Positions 11,247 through 23,294 of a DNA stretch of 64,000 nucleotides are shown piece after piece. Source of the DNA: Cristatella mucedo (lineage: Eukaryota; Bryozoa; Phylactolaemata; Cristatellidae); contig WPIO01000099.1 of assembly GCA_009760855.2 (NCBI GenBank), positions 501,501 through 565,500 of the forward strand, written 5' to 3'. The notes under the pieces are model-generated. The model was not told the DNA's origin. It worked only from the letters and a program-made list of their open reading frames with translations, and did no database searches. Each line of letters begins with the position of its first letter. Within the stretch, counting starts at the first letter, position 1. The translations under genes and the position numbers were made by a program.

Positions 11247-11610
11247 AAACCACGTATCATGTACGTAATAAAATAATAACAACATATTGATGTAGCGCCC
11301 TCAGAAAGTCGACGCCGGCTCAGCATGAAAGGCTGGAAGTTCCAGCGAACGAAAAAACTCCGCTCCCGACCATTAGGCAGCGTTTGCTGCAGTTGAAGGT
11401 GACCTGGCCTAGCTTGGCCAAAAGGTACGTGACTGGGCCAAAGCAGTGCGGAATGTTTGAGCGATATAATTGTAAGCTGGCACATGATAATGCAGACGGC
11501 GGCTATTAAACAGAGAACACTAGTTTGGCTTCATTTGCACATGTTAAGGATTCAGGGAAAAATGTGACTGATTGTAATACTCATGTTGTACTAACAATAG
11601 TAATGAATGA
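11247..11610 (+). repeat. 416-bp tandem duplication, unit 1 (includes part of element Z)
   Basis: Starts AAAACCACGTA...GTACGTAATAA and ends near ATACTCATGTTGTAC. Nearly every word recurs 416 bases later (AAAGTCGACGCCGGCTCAGC, CAGCGTTTGCTGCAGTTGAA, GGAATGTTTGAGCGA). The inner 11310-11520 part is homologous to 15540-15760 of element Z. Confidence 0.8.
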
Positions 11611-11662
11611 TGAAATAACAATATATAACTAACAATATAACTAACAATAGTAATGAATAATG

Positions 11663-12025
11663 AAACCACGTAACCTGTACGTAATAATATTGATAACAAC
11701 AATACATTGACATAGCGCCCTCGGAAAGTCGACGCCGGCTCAGCATGACCGCTGGAAGTTCCAACGAACTGAAAAAACTTTGCTCCCGACCATTACCTAG
11801 CGTTTGCTGCAGTTGAAGGTGACCTGGCCTAGCTTGGTAAAAAGTTTCGTGACTGGGCCAAAGTAGTGCGGAATGTTTGAGCGAAATAATTGCGAGCTGG
11901 CACATGATAATGCAGACTGCGGCTATGAAACACAGAACGCTAGTTTGGTTGCATTTGCACATGCTAAGGGTTCAGGGAAAATGTGACTACTTGTAATACT
12001 CATGTCATGCTAGCAATAATAATTT
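11663..12025 (+). repeat. 416-bp tandem duplication, unit 2
   Basis: Second unit, direct orientation. The ~50 bases between units are made of short TAACAATAGTAATGAATAATG repeats. Differences are mostly point changes, so the duplication is not ancient. Confidence 0.8.
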
Positions 12026-13403
12026 TAAGACGTGGCCCTGAGAGGACTTAATCTTTTACATGGTGATTTGCATTTTCTACAGAGAAGGCCGGACTGAATG
12101 GTGAGTAATTTAATGTAATGTATCTCCTTCTGTAACTCCACGAAGTCACAAGGACTATGTAGGTTTCGCTCAGGAGAGTTTTTTACAGCCCACTCACACC
12201 ACAAGCGGCTTTCGGTACGCATTCGGTAGCCCAAAGATTTCGTCTCACGCATTAAAGAGAAAGTTGGAAGCATAGCAGAGTCATGAGAGCAGTAGCGGTA
12301 GTGAGTAGCATGGAAGTAGCAGCTCAGGACCGCTGAAAATGATGAGCCGTAGTCGGCAGCAGGACAGCAGTTGTCGTTGCCTAAGAATTGCGGAAGCGAG
12401 CTCCACAGTCTAGGACGTGCAGAGCTTAAGCTTCTGTCGCCAACGGTCTTTAAGGAGAGAAATGAAAAAGCTAATTTATTGTCCACACTGGACCTGATTA
12501 TGCGCAGGGGCTGAAACTGGTGGAGCAGTTCAGCTAGGTACCAAGGGGCCAAGCCTTGTAGGTCCAATTAAGAACATGGCTCTGTTTCCTTTGCTCAACC
12601 GGCATCTATCCTAGGTCTTTTAGCAAAGGAGACACGTGCTAAAACTTATAGGACTTAAAGACTAGCCTTGCAACCATATTCGTAGTCAGCTGCAGTGGCC
12701 TAGTCGCTTTCTTTGGTAGCCCAGCCGAGAGGGAATTACAATAATCAAACCGAAACAGAACTAAGGAGCTAGTTAATTTTTTTACCTGCCACTGTGGAAG
12801 ACAGCTCCTAATCTTTGATAGAGAGTGGACGTGATGGCTAGTTGTTAAGGCAGTCTTCTGAATGAAGCTTTATAAATTGAGGCAGCTGACTAAGACGACA
12901 CCTAAATTTCGAGCAATTGGTGATGATCGCACAATAGCATCACCTATTTGAAGAGCAAAGTTATTTAATCCAGCCACACGGTTAAGGTGTCCTATGAGCG
13001 GCAGTTCGGTTTTATCATCACTTAATTTCAGGAAGTCTTCCGACATCCAGGATCAAATATCGGCAAGGCAAGGATTCAGCTTTTCAGTTGCAGGAGCAGA
13101 TTCCGACGGCTTGAATGACAAATACTGCTGAGTATCGTCAGCATAGAAGTGATATTATATTCCAAGGACTTTAATCACTTTTCCCTTATGACTAACGGTG
13201 TCGAAGGCAGCAGTCAGATCTAGCAGAGCTAGGGCAGTACCATTCCGGTCGTCGTTGCCACGTAGAATGTCATTGTTAACACGGAGAAGAGCAGTTTCAG
13301 TGGAGTGCTACCTCTTGAACGCTGATTGAAATGTATCTGACATTCCATTATTTTTAATATGTTCAATCAGCTGCTTAGCAAACATTTTTTCAAGAATCTT
13401 TGA

Positions 13404-13691
13404 TCAGAACAAAAGAATGGAAACTGGGCGATAGTTTGCTAGGACCTCTGAGTCTAATCCAGGCGTTTTCAGAATAGGTCTAACGATTGCCGATTTGAAG
13501 GACTTGGGGATGACCCCTCTTCCCAAAGAAGCATTAAAAATCTTGGTTATGGCAGGGCTAAGTTGGTCTGCAAGTGAAGACCACAGAGATGAAGGTGTAG
13601 GTTCTTCAGGAGACGAGCTCTGTTTGCTAGATCTTATTAAGGCAGCCATATCGCTTGCAGATACGTCGGAGAACCTTTTAAGGAAGGTCAC
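13404..13691 (-). pseudogene. LINE-X reverse transcriptase, fingers segment
   Basis: A 95-codon frame with IVRPILKTPGLD and LANYRPVSIL; the NYRPVS word is the conserved RT motif before the palm in L2/CR1-type elements. Upstream is the non-globular FLKRFSDVSASD region between EN and RT. It continues into the deleted palm on the 3' side. Confidence 0.85.
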
Positions 13692-14035
13692 AGGTCGAGG
13701 AACGGCGATTGCTTTGGTCGGAGGGGGCTAAATGGAGGCACGAACGTGCACAATTTTTTCGGTAAAGAAGGCTGAAAACTTTTCGGCTGAGCCCTGAATA
13801 TTTGGGGAGTCAGACGTCACAGCATTGGCCATAAATGGTTTACTGTCTTTTGAATCTGTTTAGTGTCCGACTTACAGAAATTCAGCTTTCTAATGAAAAA
13901 AGAAGCCCTGGTTTTTTTAAGCTTTTGTGAGTAAACTCGAAGGAAGTCTTTAAAATTTACTAGATCTGCCCCAGACCCTGATTTTTTTAAACGAAGTTCT
14001 AGCATTCGCTTAACCCGGTGCATCTTAGGGATTTC

Positions 14036-14773
14036 TTACGTAAATTGAAAGGAATCTCCATGAATTTGAACACGGATAGAGCGATCGGGAGCATGCTTGT
14101 CAAGAGCACTCCCGAGTGTCATGTTCATCGCATCAGTCAGGGTATCGAGGCTGCCGGTCGAGTCTGAATGCAGACCAAGAAGACCTGCATCACAAACAGA
14201 TTTCAAATACTTGTCCATGTCAATGCTTTGTAAGTTACGTAGTTTGGCAAGTTCGACATTGCCTTGTACGTATGAGGGAGCAGGAACAGTAAACGATACC
14301 GAACGATGATCTGAGAGGGTCAGTGGGCACACCACAAGGTCCGTGGGCAGGACATCCTTAGTGACCACGAGATTTAGAATGTGGCCACCGACGTGGGTGC
14401 TATGATTAACGTGTTGGGCCAAACCTAAATTCTCCAGACAGTCAAGAATTGAGCGGACCTGGCTGTTGCCACGGTTGTCATGGTGATTATTTAAGTCTCC
14501 TACAATCAGTAGCGGCCTGTCACATACAGATATTTTAGTGAGGAACTCTGAAAACTCCTCTATAAACAAGTTTAGGCAGCCAGAAGGAGGCCGGTATATC
14601 GCAACAGTGAGAGGCATTGTCTTTGATAAAGACCTTATAGCAACCGATTCAAACCGTGACCCATGCCAGGAAATGCACATTTTATAGCCAAACGATTCAC
14701 AAACAACACTTGCAACCCTGCCACCAACCTTGTCAGAAAGCATGGGCAGATAGAATGTGAACCCGGAAAGCAA
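14036..14773 (-). pseudogene. LINE-X endonuclease (APE/exonuclease-endonuclease-phosphatase type) domain
   Basis: A 245-codon open frame, the longest retrotransposon frame here. Motifs in order: VAIYRPPSG (about residues 55-63), LLIVGDLNNH (about 88-97, normally GDFN-H), GHILNLVVTKDV (about 130) and TLSDHRSVSF (about 150), whose SDH histidine closes the active site. The upstream LLTETWM motif (14780-14853) lies in another frame, so a frameshift separates the first strand of the domain. The enzyme nicks target DNA to prime reverse transcription. Catalytic Asp and His are present, but the domain is split. Confidence 0.9.
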
Positions 14774-14899
14774 GGTCTCAAAAAACAGCTACTGGAACAA
14801 GGCGTCATCCAAGTTTCGGTAAGCAGAAATGCATGTAGCTTCTCCCGGACCACCTGATCAGGATAAGTAATCCCTTGGTTTTTAGTGAGCGGAACTTTA

Positions 14900-15850
14900 G
14901 TAGGAGGAATTTAACAAGCTATCCAACAGCTGGGCGACGGCGATGAAGTGGCTGTTTTTCTGCCAACAAATTCTCCTTCGCCACCCACACAATGGAGCCA
15001 GGCTGGCTCTTCACTACAGGCCTGTCGAACGCTGAAAGATCCGACCTGAGCTCTGCTCTCTCAACTAACGGAGCAGCTGAGCTGGCTCAAGCGAAAGCAT
15101 CGAAGCAAAATTTTTTGATGTTTTTCTAATGTATCATCGCGACGTGCCAGTCGGATCTTCAAGATGGTGCACTAAAGAAAACTCCGGCTCCTTTCTCGAC
15201 TTTCTGCGTTCAGCTTTTCAGAGTAAAAAGCAGAATGTCGTCTCTTGCCGAGGCACTAGCTAGCGCCCTGAAGCTAGCTCTTGGCCTTAGCTTGGTCAGA
15301 GCCGGTCGTTCACGTTGGTGTCATCACGTCGGTCTCCACTTCTCTCCTTGATAAATGTCACTGAATATCAAAGTTTCGTGCTCCCATCGTAGTTTATTCC
15401 TCGCCAAAGAGGCGACATGGGCTTCATGGACCGTATTCCGTTAGTCGGGCATTGAATAGTGGGCGGCCTTGGGAAATCATTGTTGGTCCAAGCTGGCTCA
15501 TCGTGACCGTCGCCAGTTCGTAAGAACGGAATAGCTTGGTTCCCGGCCATTACTACGAGGTCGCTGCAGTTAAACGCGAGCGGACCAAGCTCGGCCAGAA
15601 ATCCTGTTACTGGGCTAAACCAGTGAGGGATGTTGGAGTTGCATAATTGTGCACTGGCTCATGGTATTGGTGCTAGCTCATTGCAGCTCACTGGGTCATG
15701 GCACTGGCTCATGGCAGACTGCGGTTAAGAAAAAACGGCACATTTTTTACTTATAGACATGTTAGCCCGGATCTGCTGCCATTCAGCAGTCACAACACCC
15801 CGACGCGTGAGAATTTGCATAAGCATGATATATCAGGCAAGCCACAAAAA
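14900..15850 (+). repeat. Element Z, copy 2 (opposite orientation to copy 1)
   Basis: Reverse complement of 8750-9900: CTCTGCTCTCTCAACTAACGG, GAGGCACTAGCTAG, GGAATAGCTT, GACCAAGCTCGGCCAGAA and TATCAGGC at the end. Includes the KDPT-stop of the Z frame near 15040-15050. Confidence 0.65.
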
Positions 15851-15854
15851 ATTC

Positions 15855-16085
15855 TCTATCCCTGAACGTCTCCGATAGTACACAGTATTCTAGGGGTGAT
15901 TTCGTCATCGCAGGGATGGACTCCCTGATCTTGTCTATCTTCTGCACACAGAATCGAGAGAAGCGATCGGCTAGATCATCACAAGGACCATCAGGTAAGG
16001 AGCTAATCTGGCAACGATTTAGGAGATGGTTGATCGTCGACATCAGCATTTTTGGATTGTGCATCTGTGATTCATCAACAGCTGT
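15855..16085 (-). mobile_element. LINE-Y EN-RT linker fragment
   Basis: Minus-strand frame with [28 protein letters not shown] and [10 protein letters not shown]. The same words occur on plus at 31520-31690. Joined head-on to a plus-strand LINE-Y piece at 16085. Confidence 0.85.
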
Positions 16086-16200
16086 ACTTTCTATTAACCT
16101 TGAAACTTTTGAGAACCATGCCTTTAATTCGTGTGCTCCAAAAGCCTTTAACTCACTACCGATGCACGACGCAGAAAGAAATAATGAAATTTAATTAGAA
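16085..16200 (+). mobile_element. LINE-Y RT C-terminal scrap
   Basis: Reads NLETFENHAFNS, APKAFNSLP, the C-terminal family words (elsewhere NLKSFGDHVFSS). It lies in opposite orientation to the adjoining linker piece. Confidence 0.7.
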
Positions 16201-16319
16201 GCATAGAACTCACCTGCTCATGGCAGCATCTGTTGCATGTTAGTAACTCATACGTCGTGCGGGTATGCGTTCTGACACTGCAGGTATGCGTTCTGACTCG
16301 TGATCACTAACCGTCGTTT

Positions 16320-18750
16320 TCAGTTGGCCCACCTCCTCCTCTAAAACAGCCTACGAATCGTGAAACCCCAAGACCCTTGACACCGATGCTGTCCGTGCAA
16401 GAATATCTGCTTCGCCTCTGCTGCTCAGTCCTCCCTTCGATATGTCATTATTGGTAGATAGCTACAACACTAGCTGAAATGCTCCACGAATTTGCACATT
16501 TGACTAAGCGCACTGTGTGCCATCGCCCAGACGGCCTATGGTTTACCACAGACATTTATAGACCCAGGTCTACTAAGCGCAAACTTGAAAAAACATACAC
16601 AAGATCAGGACTGACTGTCCATCGACCGATTATATGAAGACTGCTGTTGGTCGTACCAATGTCTGAGAGGCTGGAGCCATTTAATGAAAGAAGTTAAAAG
16701 TCAGTCGCAGAACCACAAAGTCGGGTGGTTTGACGTGTAAACTGCTATGCTCACGACGGAAAAGCCTAGCTGCAAATCTGTCTATTTTCAGCTTCACAAA
16801 TTTGATAAAATTTCGGGCTCGTTTAGATAAGGATACCAAAAGGAATCCACGTCCAAGTTGGTCCTTGCACTCGTGAAATCCCGTCTCGACTTCTGCAACT
16901 CACTGCTTACTGGCCTACCGGCATGTGCGATCAGGCGATTGCAGCTGGTGCGAAACTCCACAGCTAGGCTTGTTGGTCGTGAGCTTCGCAGTTGAAACAT
17001 TACACCACTTCTCGCCGACCTGCCCTGGCTACTAGTTAAGCAATAGATTGACTTCAATGTTTTGCACATTCCTTTCTGCTCCTCAATGTCTATATTTAAG
17101 CAGGTCACAAGTGGTCTCGTCCTAAAGTACATATTAAATCAAAGAAGACAACGAGTCCTCTTGACCCTATTATCACTATCATGCTCCTACACTGCATTGA
17201 TCTGTTGCTGCCATGCATAACTAACATCATCAACATGTCCTTTCAAAAAAGCTGTCGTCAGGCCAATTCTCAAGAAAGCGACACTGGACCAAGAGAACGT
17301 GAGCAACTACCGCCCAGTTTCCCTTCTACCATTCCTATCTAAGACACTGGAATGAGTCGTGGCAGACGAGCTGAACTCATATATTGAAACCTCAAACATT
17401 TCTAGTAAGTTTATATTTGGCTTTAGATCTAATCACTCCACAGAGTCAGCATTGCTTAGGGTGTACAACGACCTACTTAGGAATGCAGACTTAGGTAGAG
17501 TATCCCTGCCTGTTTTGCTCGATCTGTCTGCAGCTTTTGAGTTTGTTGATCCCAAACTTCGCTGGTTCTCTTGCCAGGTTCGCTTATAGCTATTCTAGCA
17601 GCCGTTTAATCATTCAAATGTTTTGATTTGTATGATCAACCTTTAAATATCTCGATTTTTCGGCACCTTTTGAGACTATCGATCAAAAAGGTCTTCTAGA
17701 GCACCTCTCATCTCGCCTGGGCATCACTGGCATTGCACTAAATGGTTCAGATCCAATCTCAGTGGGAAACTCCAAAATATTAACGGGAATAGTCAAAGAT
17801 CATCGGAGGTACCTCTGAAAAATGGGGGACCTCAGGGTTCCGTGCTTGGTCCGGTTCTTTTCATGGTTTATACATTCCCTCTTGCTGATGTGATTGCCAA
17901 GCACAATCTAGGCTCTCACTTCTATGGGGATGACAATCAGTTGTACCTTTGCTTTGATCCTTCCCAGCTTTTGAACCCCTCAAATTTTCTCAACTCACTT
18001 GCTACATGTATTGAGGACATGCCCACACGGATGGCAGCAGATTTCCTAAAACTAAATGATGATAAACCTAACTTACTAGTTATCTGCAAACCCAGCGGGA
18101 TTCAGAATTTTGGATAAACTGACACTCAAAATTGGCTCTGGCAGCATAGCTCCTGTTTAATCAGCTCGAAATCTAGGTGTCATGTTCCAAAGTAACCTCT
18201 CGTTAAACGACCACATCAGCTCCACAGTCGAATCTGCCTACCTTTAGCTACATACCATTGCTAAAATTCGGGCTCGTTTAAATAAGGATACGATCTCTAA
18301 ATTGGTAGGAGCATTCATGACATCCCGACTTGATTTCTGTAACTCGCTGCTTACTGGCCTACCGGTAGGTGCAATCGGGTGATTACAGCTTGTGCAAAAC
18401 TCTGCAGCTAGGCTTGTCTGTCATGAACGTCGCAGTTGCCACATCAACCTACTTCTTGCCGACCTGCACTAGCTACCAGTCAAGCAAAGGATCGACTTCA
18501 AAGTTGTGTCGCTCACTTTTAGGTCACTTCATTACTTGGCTCCAGCCTATATCTCAGATATACTCCCCCACCAGGCCAACCATCGTACCACCCGCTTTTC
18601 GGATTCCAACAGTTTACTACTACCTCGTACGAACCTCAAATCCTTTGGAGACCATGTATTTAGTTCGTATGATCCTAAAGCCTCGAAATCTATCCCGACT
18701 AGCGTCACGACATACCCTGGCTAGACCGTGTGCAGAAGCCAATTGAATGC
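16320..18750 (+). mobile_element. LINE-Y, rearranged copy (linker, thumb, fingers, palm, thumb)
   Basis: Pieces in plus orientation: EN-RT linker (16320-16560), an out-of-order RT thumb segment (16790-17100), RT fingers with a frameshifted [12 protein letters not shown]-like word (17230-17360), a frame at 17359-17589 ([27 protein letters not shown]), an odd ~100-base segment shared with 27168-27260, a palm frame at 17842-18117 with LGPVLFMVYTFPLADV and FYGDDNQLY (Ala to Gly in the catalytic box, both Asp kept), then thumb and C-terminal part to about 18745. No 3' tail. Broken by stops and frameshifts. Confidence 0.85.
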
Positions 18751-18789
18751 TGCGGATCAATCGAGTGCAGCCAACAAGCCAATGTACTC

Positions 18790-19815
18790 GATAGATAGAG
18801 CACAATCAGATTGTCCGATGAGCTCTTCTAATCGAGTGAAGATTGATGTTGTAGTCAAGTTAGTGGTGTGGCGTGTTTCCTTATGACGAAGTAAATGAAA
18901 GCCAGTGAACTTTGCAAGTCAAGTGAATACTGTCGATCAAGTGAATGGTGCTTATCTCCGAGTCAAAATATTACTGCCGTCTTATAACAAAAAAGCAGCA
19001 GCTCACGTAAATTCTTCTGATTAAGTAAATGGTGCAGATCGAATGAACGCAGCCTATTAAGTTCATTGTTTCTGTCAATGAACGACAGTCGTATAATACA
19101 GTACTCGCTGATTAAGGCTTCCGGTCTTTTGAAGGCTGTAGATAGAGTGAATGTTACCACTCGATTTTATGATTTTGAGCAGTCAAATGATACCAACCAG
19201 CTCGGTTTTGCAGACTGAGTGATTTCTGCAGACCGGATTAATTTCATTGATTGATTGAATAATTGATCAGGTTATGGCTGCCGATCGCGTGAATGGCTTG
19301 GATCCAGTGAGCACAGTCAATCGAGTGTATTCGTCCGATTAAGATTGGCACCATGGCAATCAATTAACTTTGGCTGCTCGAGTGAGTGTTACCGATCGGG
19401 AAAATGTTAGCAAGCAATCTCACCTTGACGACCCAGTGAAGGCCGTCTGTCGTCAAGAGAATGCTGCCGATCGATCAAACGCTGGGAATCAAGCGAGGCG
19501 GAGATGGCTGAATGGATGGCGTCAGTCAATGTACAGCTCGGCCGATAGATTAAGCACTGCCTATCTAGCTGAGGCTGCGAATCGAGCTGAAGCTTTGGCT
19601 CTCGGTAATGCTGGCACTCAAGCAGATATGTCGAATAACGTCAAGGCGACAGTCGAGTGACCTGACGGCTGATCGATTGGATTCCTCAGAGTGAGTACAA
19701 GTTCATTCTGCCAATCAAACGAATGCTGCCGACAAGGTAAACGCTACTAGTCAGATAAAAGATGCTAATCCAGTGAATGCTGGCGATATGGCTAATGCTT
19801 TTGATTGAGAGAATG
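18790..19815 (+). repeat. Degenerate 18-bp minisatellite, array A
   Basis: Successive words such as TGAATACTGTCGATCAAG, GAATGCTGCCGATCGATC and TGAATGCTGGCGATATG fit an 18-base unit near TGAATGCTGCCGATCAAG with many substitutions and short slips. One stretch (19370-19660) stays open for 96 codons and shows ENAADR, NAGNQA, SSADRL and NAGTQA, that is, a six-residue period near N-A-A-D-Q-V. It lies about 250 bases beyond the 3' end of HEPN-like copy A. Confidence 0.75.
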
Positions 19816-20061
19816 CTTCCAGCCTGGTCTAGGCAAGGTTCTCCGAAGACTGGGACAAGTGAGATGCTCTTACCACTCCAGCTTCCTCGGTTGCCTTAGT
19901 GTCTTAGCCGCCTTGGCTGACTTGGTTCCCGCTGCCTCGCTGCTGCCTTCGCCGATTCCTTCGTCGCATCCGTCGCCGTTTTCTTCGGCTCTTCCTTCGC
20001 CGCTGCCCTCGCCGCTGCCCTAGCCGCTTCCATCGCTTCTCTTTTCACGGCCAAACAATTT
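19816..20061. other. Low-complexity CCTTCGCCG-type stretch between array A and the HEPN-like copy
   Basis: 19900-20040 is a pyrimidine-rich run of imperfect CTTCGCCGCTGCC words. I see no gene; it may be 3' flank of the neighbouring minus-strand copy. Confidence 0.5.
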
Positions 20062-21844
20062 TTTTTAGCTGGTCAACTGGAGCATTCTTTTTCGCTTTAG
20101 GCTTACGGGAAAATTTCTCTCGAATTTTATTGTTGTTCCCTTTTTAATTTTCTGGAAAATGTCAAAAGCTGACCTATAGCTTTCAACGAGAATTTTAGCC
20201 TCCTTGTGACGCCATTTTCCGAGCTGTGATTTGTCGTGCTTACCATCGGATCCCCAAAGCCCAAGCTCTAAAAACGCTATTTGGCCGTGAAATAAAGAAT
20301 TTCAACAGTTTCTCAAGCGTTTTAGTTCTTCAAGAATGGCTTGATCTTTGACGTGAAAGCACACACCCAAGTCGTTGCATATCGTACTCAGCTGCATCTG
20401 ATAAGCCCAAAATGTCACAGCATTTTCAGGATGTGATAACAATCGTGTGACGTAATCAATCTGTGCATTCTCCTTCTGATTCTTTTGTTCAGTTTCACTT
20501 TTTGCGGCTTCTTTCGTATCCTTACCATGGACCTTTGGTAAAATGTCAGTTTCAAATTTTGCTAGAACGTTCATAGCCTTTTGAAACTCGTTTAAGAGAA
20601 TCTTGAGCTCCTTTTGATTAAGGGTAGATCCGTTATCCTCCGTCTTACGGTCCCTGGAAGCTTCAAACATTTCTCTCATAATTTTGACGAGGAAATTAAA
20701 TTCTGGCGATTGATATTTTAGCTTTGCCTTTGGTGCATGATATGTCTTTAAAAGTTGGATGATTATATTTTTGTTGATGTTTCGACTGTAAATTCTTTGA
20801 CTAAAATGTCTCAACCCTCCGATAACGTTTCAGAGTCTAAGGGCACGCTTAGATTAAAGTTGTGCCATTCATCCAGTACGGCAGATATCTTTTCTCCCAG
20901 TAACTTCTCAATATCTTGTTCCAAGGTATTCTCACCAGTGCAGCAAATTTGCATAGCTTGACCAATAAATAAGTTGAAAATAGTAAGATGGTCGTTCAAA
21001 GCATCTTCTTTGGATGTATCTACTTTCCTTGCATCTTTCGACTTGGATAGGTCCGGAAAGGCATGGACGATTTGATCAGAGTTTTCTTTAAGTTGCCCAT
21101 TAAGAGTTTCAAGTCCTCTTCGGGCTATTTCAAATGCAGGGCTGTGCTTTCTGCAAGATGTTCGAGAGACAAAATATTCAAATGAGACACATTATTTCGA
21201 ATTTCTATTGGAAGCCTTGTATCAAGTCCGGTAACAGCTTCCTCCTCAAAGGGAGCTAGAATTTCTCTGCAAACTTGTAATGCCATCAAAGGACACAAAT
21301 TATTTGGATGGATGTCTTTAGTCATATGTGTACCATTAATTAATTCCTGTAAAAACATAAGGGCTTTATGATCTTAAACCAAAGTAGCAATCGCCCGAAG
21401 ATTCGATAACATATTTTCTACTTTCTGATTGACTTCTGCTGTCTGATGTTTATGAAATGGTTCTATTTGTTCTTTAACGAAATGCTCAATTAGGTTCTTC
21501 AGGTTTGGTAGACTTTTAGAATTTTTGGTTTGTTCAAGCTTCTTTTTAAGCCAAGAAAACAGGTCTTGGCAATTTTTTAGAAGGTCGCTATAGTCCACTA
21601 ATAAATCAGTGCCGGGTGAAGTCGCATACAGCTTTGCCATAAATTTGGACTCTTTCTCTTTCGGCGCTCTCCTCCAAAACAATTTGCCAACGTGCTTGAT
21701 CATCTCTGCATCAGCGTTGGTGACTTTGTTGAACGATGTTTGATCGTTATTATTAAGCCCCTCTGGACCACCATTGATTTCTCTAACTTTGTTGTGTGGT
21801 TTCAATGGCTCTGCTCCTGACTGACTCATTTCTGCCGTGTGCAT
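20062..21844 (-). pseudogene. HEPN-like family, copy A (most divergent, broken)
   Basis: Minus strand, ATG at 21842-21844. Frame pieces in order: 21374-21844 (coiled-coil-like, charged), 21125-21358, a segment to 20811, 20302-20814, and a tail to a stop near 20062. The first motif, arginine-asparagine-Asn-Val-Ser-histidine, is intact at 21182-21199 within IRNNVSHLNILSLE. The second site reads LRNC and is followed at once by a TGA (20302-20304), then N-S-L-F-H-G, so its histidine spacing is changed. Breaks: TAA at 21374-21376 in the place of a tyrosine codon in copy C, a 1-base loss near 21130-21140, a frameshift near 20811-20814, and the TGA. The conserved words FWAYQMQLSTICNDLGVCFHV match copy C closely. 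Function unknown; the two-motif layout suggests HEPN ribonuclease-like domains, which is inference. Confidence 0.75.
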
Positions 21845-21849
21845 CCGTC

Positions 21850-22340
21850 AAGTTTTCAGGCATCGATTGTCGTACTGCCTGCCATTCGCAGTAGTTGGTA
21901 GATTCCAAGTGCCCAAGAAATGGTTAGAGCCTTAGACAAGGGCGAGACTGTAAGTACTTGGAGGAGACAATCTCTTGTTAGTGCGTACTGCCAAAGCCGA
22001 CTTTTCTTTATTGCCTATGCTCCTAAATTAAAGTTGCTCCAAGACAATCGTCAAACAGATCACATATATGCCGAAAGCGAGGATGACAATAGGCAGAACT
22101 TCGTTATGAACTCATTAGGAATTCCCTGCAGGTAAGACCTTGAATAGTGTTGCTACGTAGGGCCGCTGGGAATAGTTTTGACGTAGATTACCCACCAGAA
22201 ACGCAGTTAGTGCATCTGGTGTTTTTATTTGAAAAAAATGAAGTATGCTGATGAAAGTAGCCCTCAATGAAAAATCTAAGGCATAGGGCATAAGCCTAAT
22301 TCTAAGGATTCTGCAAAAATCGCAGAGCCCGCCAATCAAT
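21850..22340. other. Upstream flank of HEPN-like copy A; no gene seen
   Basis: Two short frames (21920-22135 plus and 22115-22339 minus) have no recognisable content. This would be the promoter side of copy A; I do not see a TATA or other decisive element. Confidence 0.35.
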
Positions 22341-23290
22341 AACCAAAGAACACCTTAATGAAAACTTAATAGCATGCATGTTGAGCAGTATATTGCACAG
22401 CTTCTGAACAATGCATATTCACAGCAACAACATGTCAGGCAATCTGAGTATTGACTTAAAGTAAGGCTGCTCATAGTTCGTGAGCCAGATCATTTATTTG
22501 AGCCGTTTAGCTGAAAACAATGTATTGGTGCCGATGCATTTTGTTGTAGTGGCTTTTCCTACGTTTTTTCACCGTATAAACAGTCAAATTAATTAGCTAA
22601 TCTTGTTTTTTATGACAGCCAAATTACCATTCCGAAACGATTTCGTTTAAAGGTAAAAATAGTTCATAGTCTACATGGTTCGCAATAGTGAAATTGTGAA
22701 GTTTACTAAGCTTTGGCATCTTTGATGACACTGTTCAGTTAGATCACTGGTATTTTACACAGCCACTGGGGTTTTTTAATTCATGCACGCAATGAAACCG
22801 ACTTCTATAAGCAGACTTTAGGAAAATTCATGTATTTTAATGATTAACTGGACCTTATTATGTGCATCGGCCTTGCAAGCATACTCACATACAAAGGGAA
22901 ACCCTCCCTGGGGGCTTTCAAGGTAATACTCCACCATATTCACCAAATTTTTATGCTATATCCCTAGTACTAATATCAACGGTTTTCATATCTCTCGCCC
23001 AAAAAGTCAACTCATCCAATGCAACATCAGCCTTATATGCTGCTGTTGCAGATTTCGTTGAAACAATGCCTTTGAAGCGAAAAGTCTGCTCATACTAATT
23101 TAGCTAAGACGCTATCGGGAATGGTGATATTCCCCTTAAACTCATTAACCCAATCAAAGGAGACTTGATCAGGCGTGTGATGGCTTACTCTCCGTCTTTG
23201 TTTCATTATGCCTACATCGCTGCATTTTCATCAGAGCTTTATGAATATGCATACTTGTCGTAGTTTTGAGCTAGTTTAGTTTATAACAAT
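22341..23290. other. Interval with no recognised feature
   Basis: AT-rich, without a frame over 80 codons, and no copy elsewhere in the window that I can see. Confidence 0.4.
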
Positions 23291-23294
23291 TATG

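Larger units (their letters stand above)
12030..14870 (-). mobile_element. LINE-X, longest copy (endonuclease through 3' end), broken
   Basis: About 2.8 kb on the minus strand in element order: EN (14036-14870), linker (13740-14035), RT fingers (13404-13735), RT palm and thumb (12600-13250), C-terminal part (12025-12570) and 3' UTR. The palm still reads FYADDTQ near 13130-13160. Sequence between the AAFDT-like motif and the palm (about 80 codons, including the GVPQGS region) is deleted at about 13180-13200, as shown by comparison with 7834-8330. Several frameshifts. Dead element, useful as family reference. Confidence 0.88.

Noticed and set aside
18790-19815. CRISPR-like repeat array
   Set aside because: The repeats are contiguous 18-bp units without unique spacers and are highly degenerate, in a eukaryotic context.
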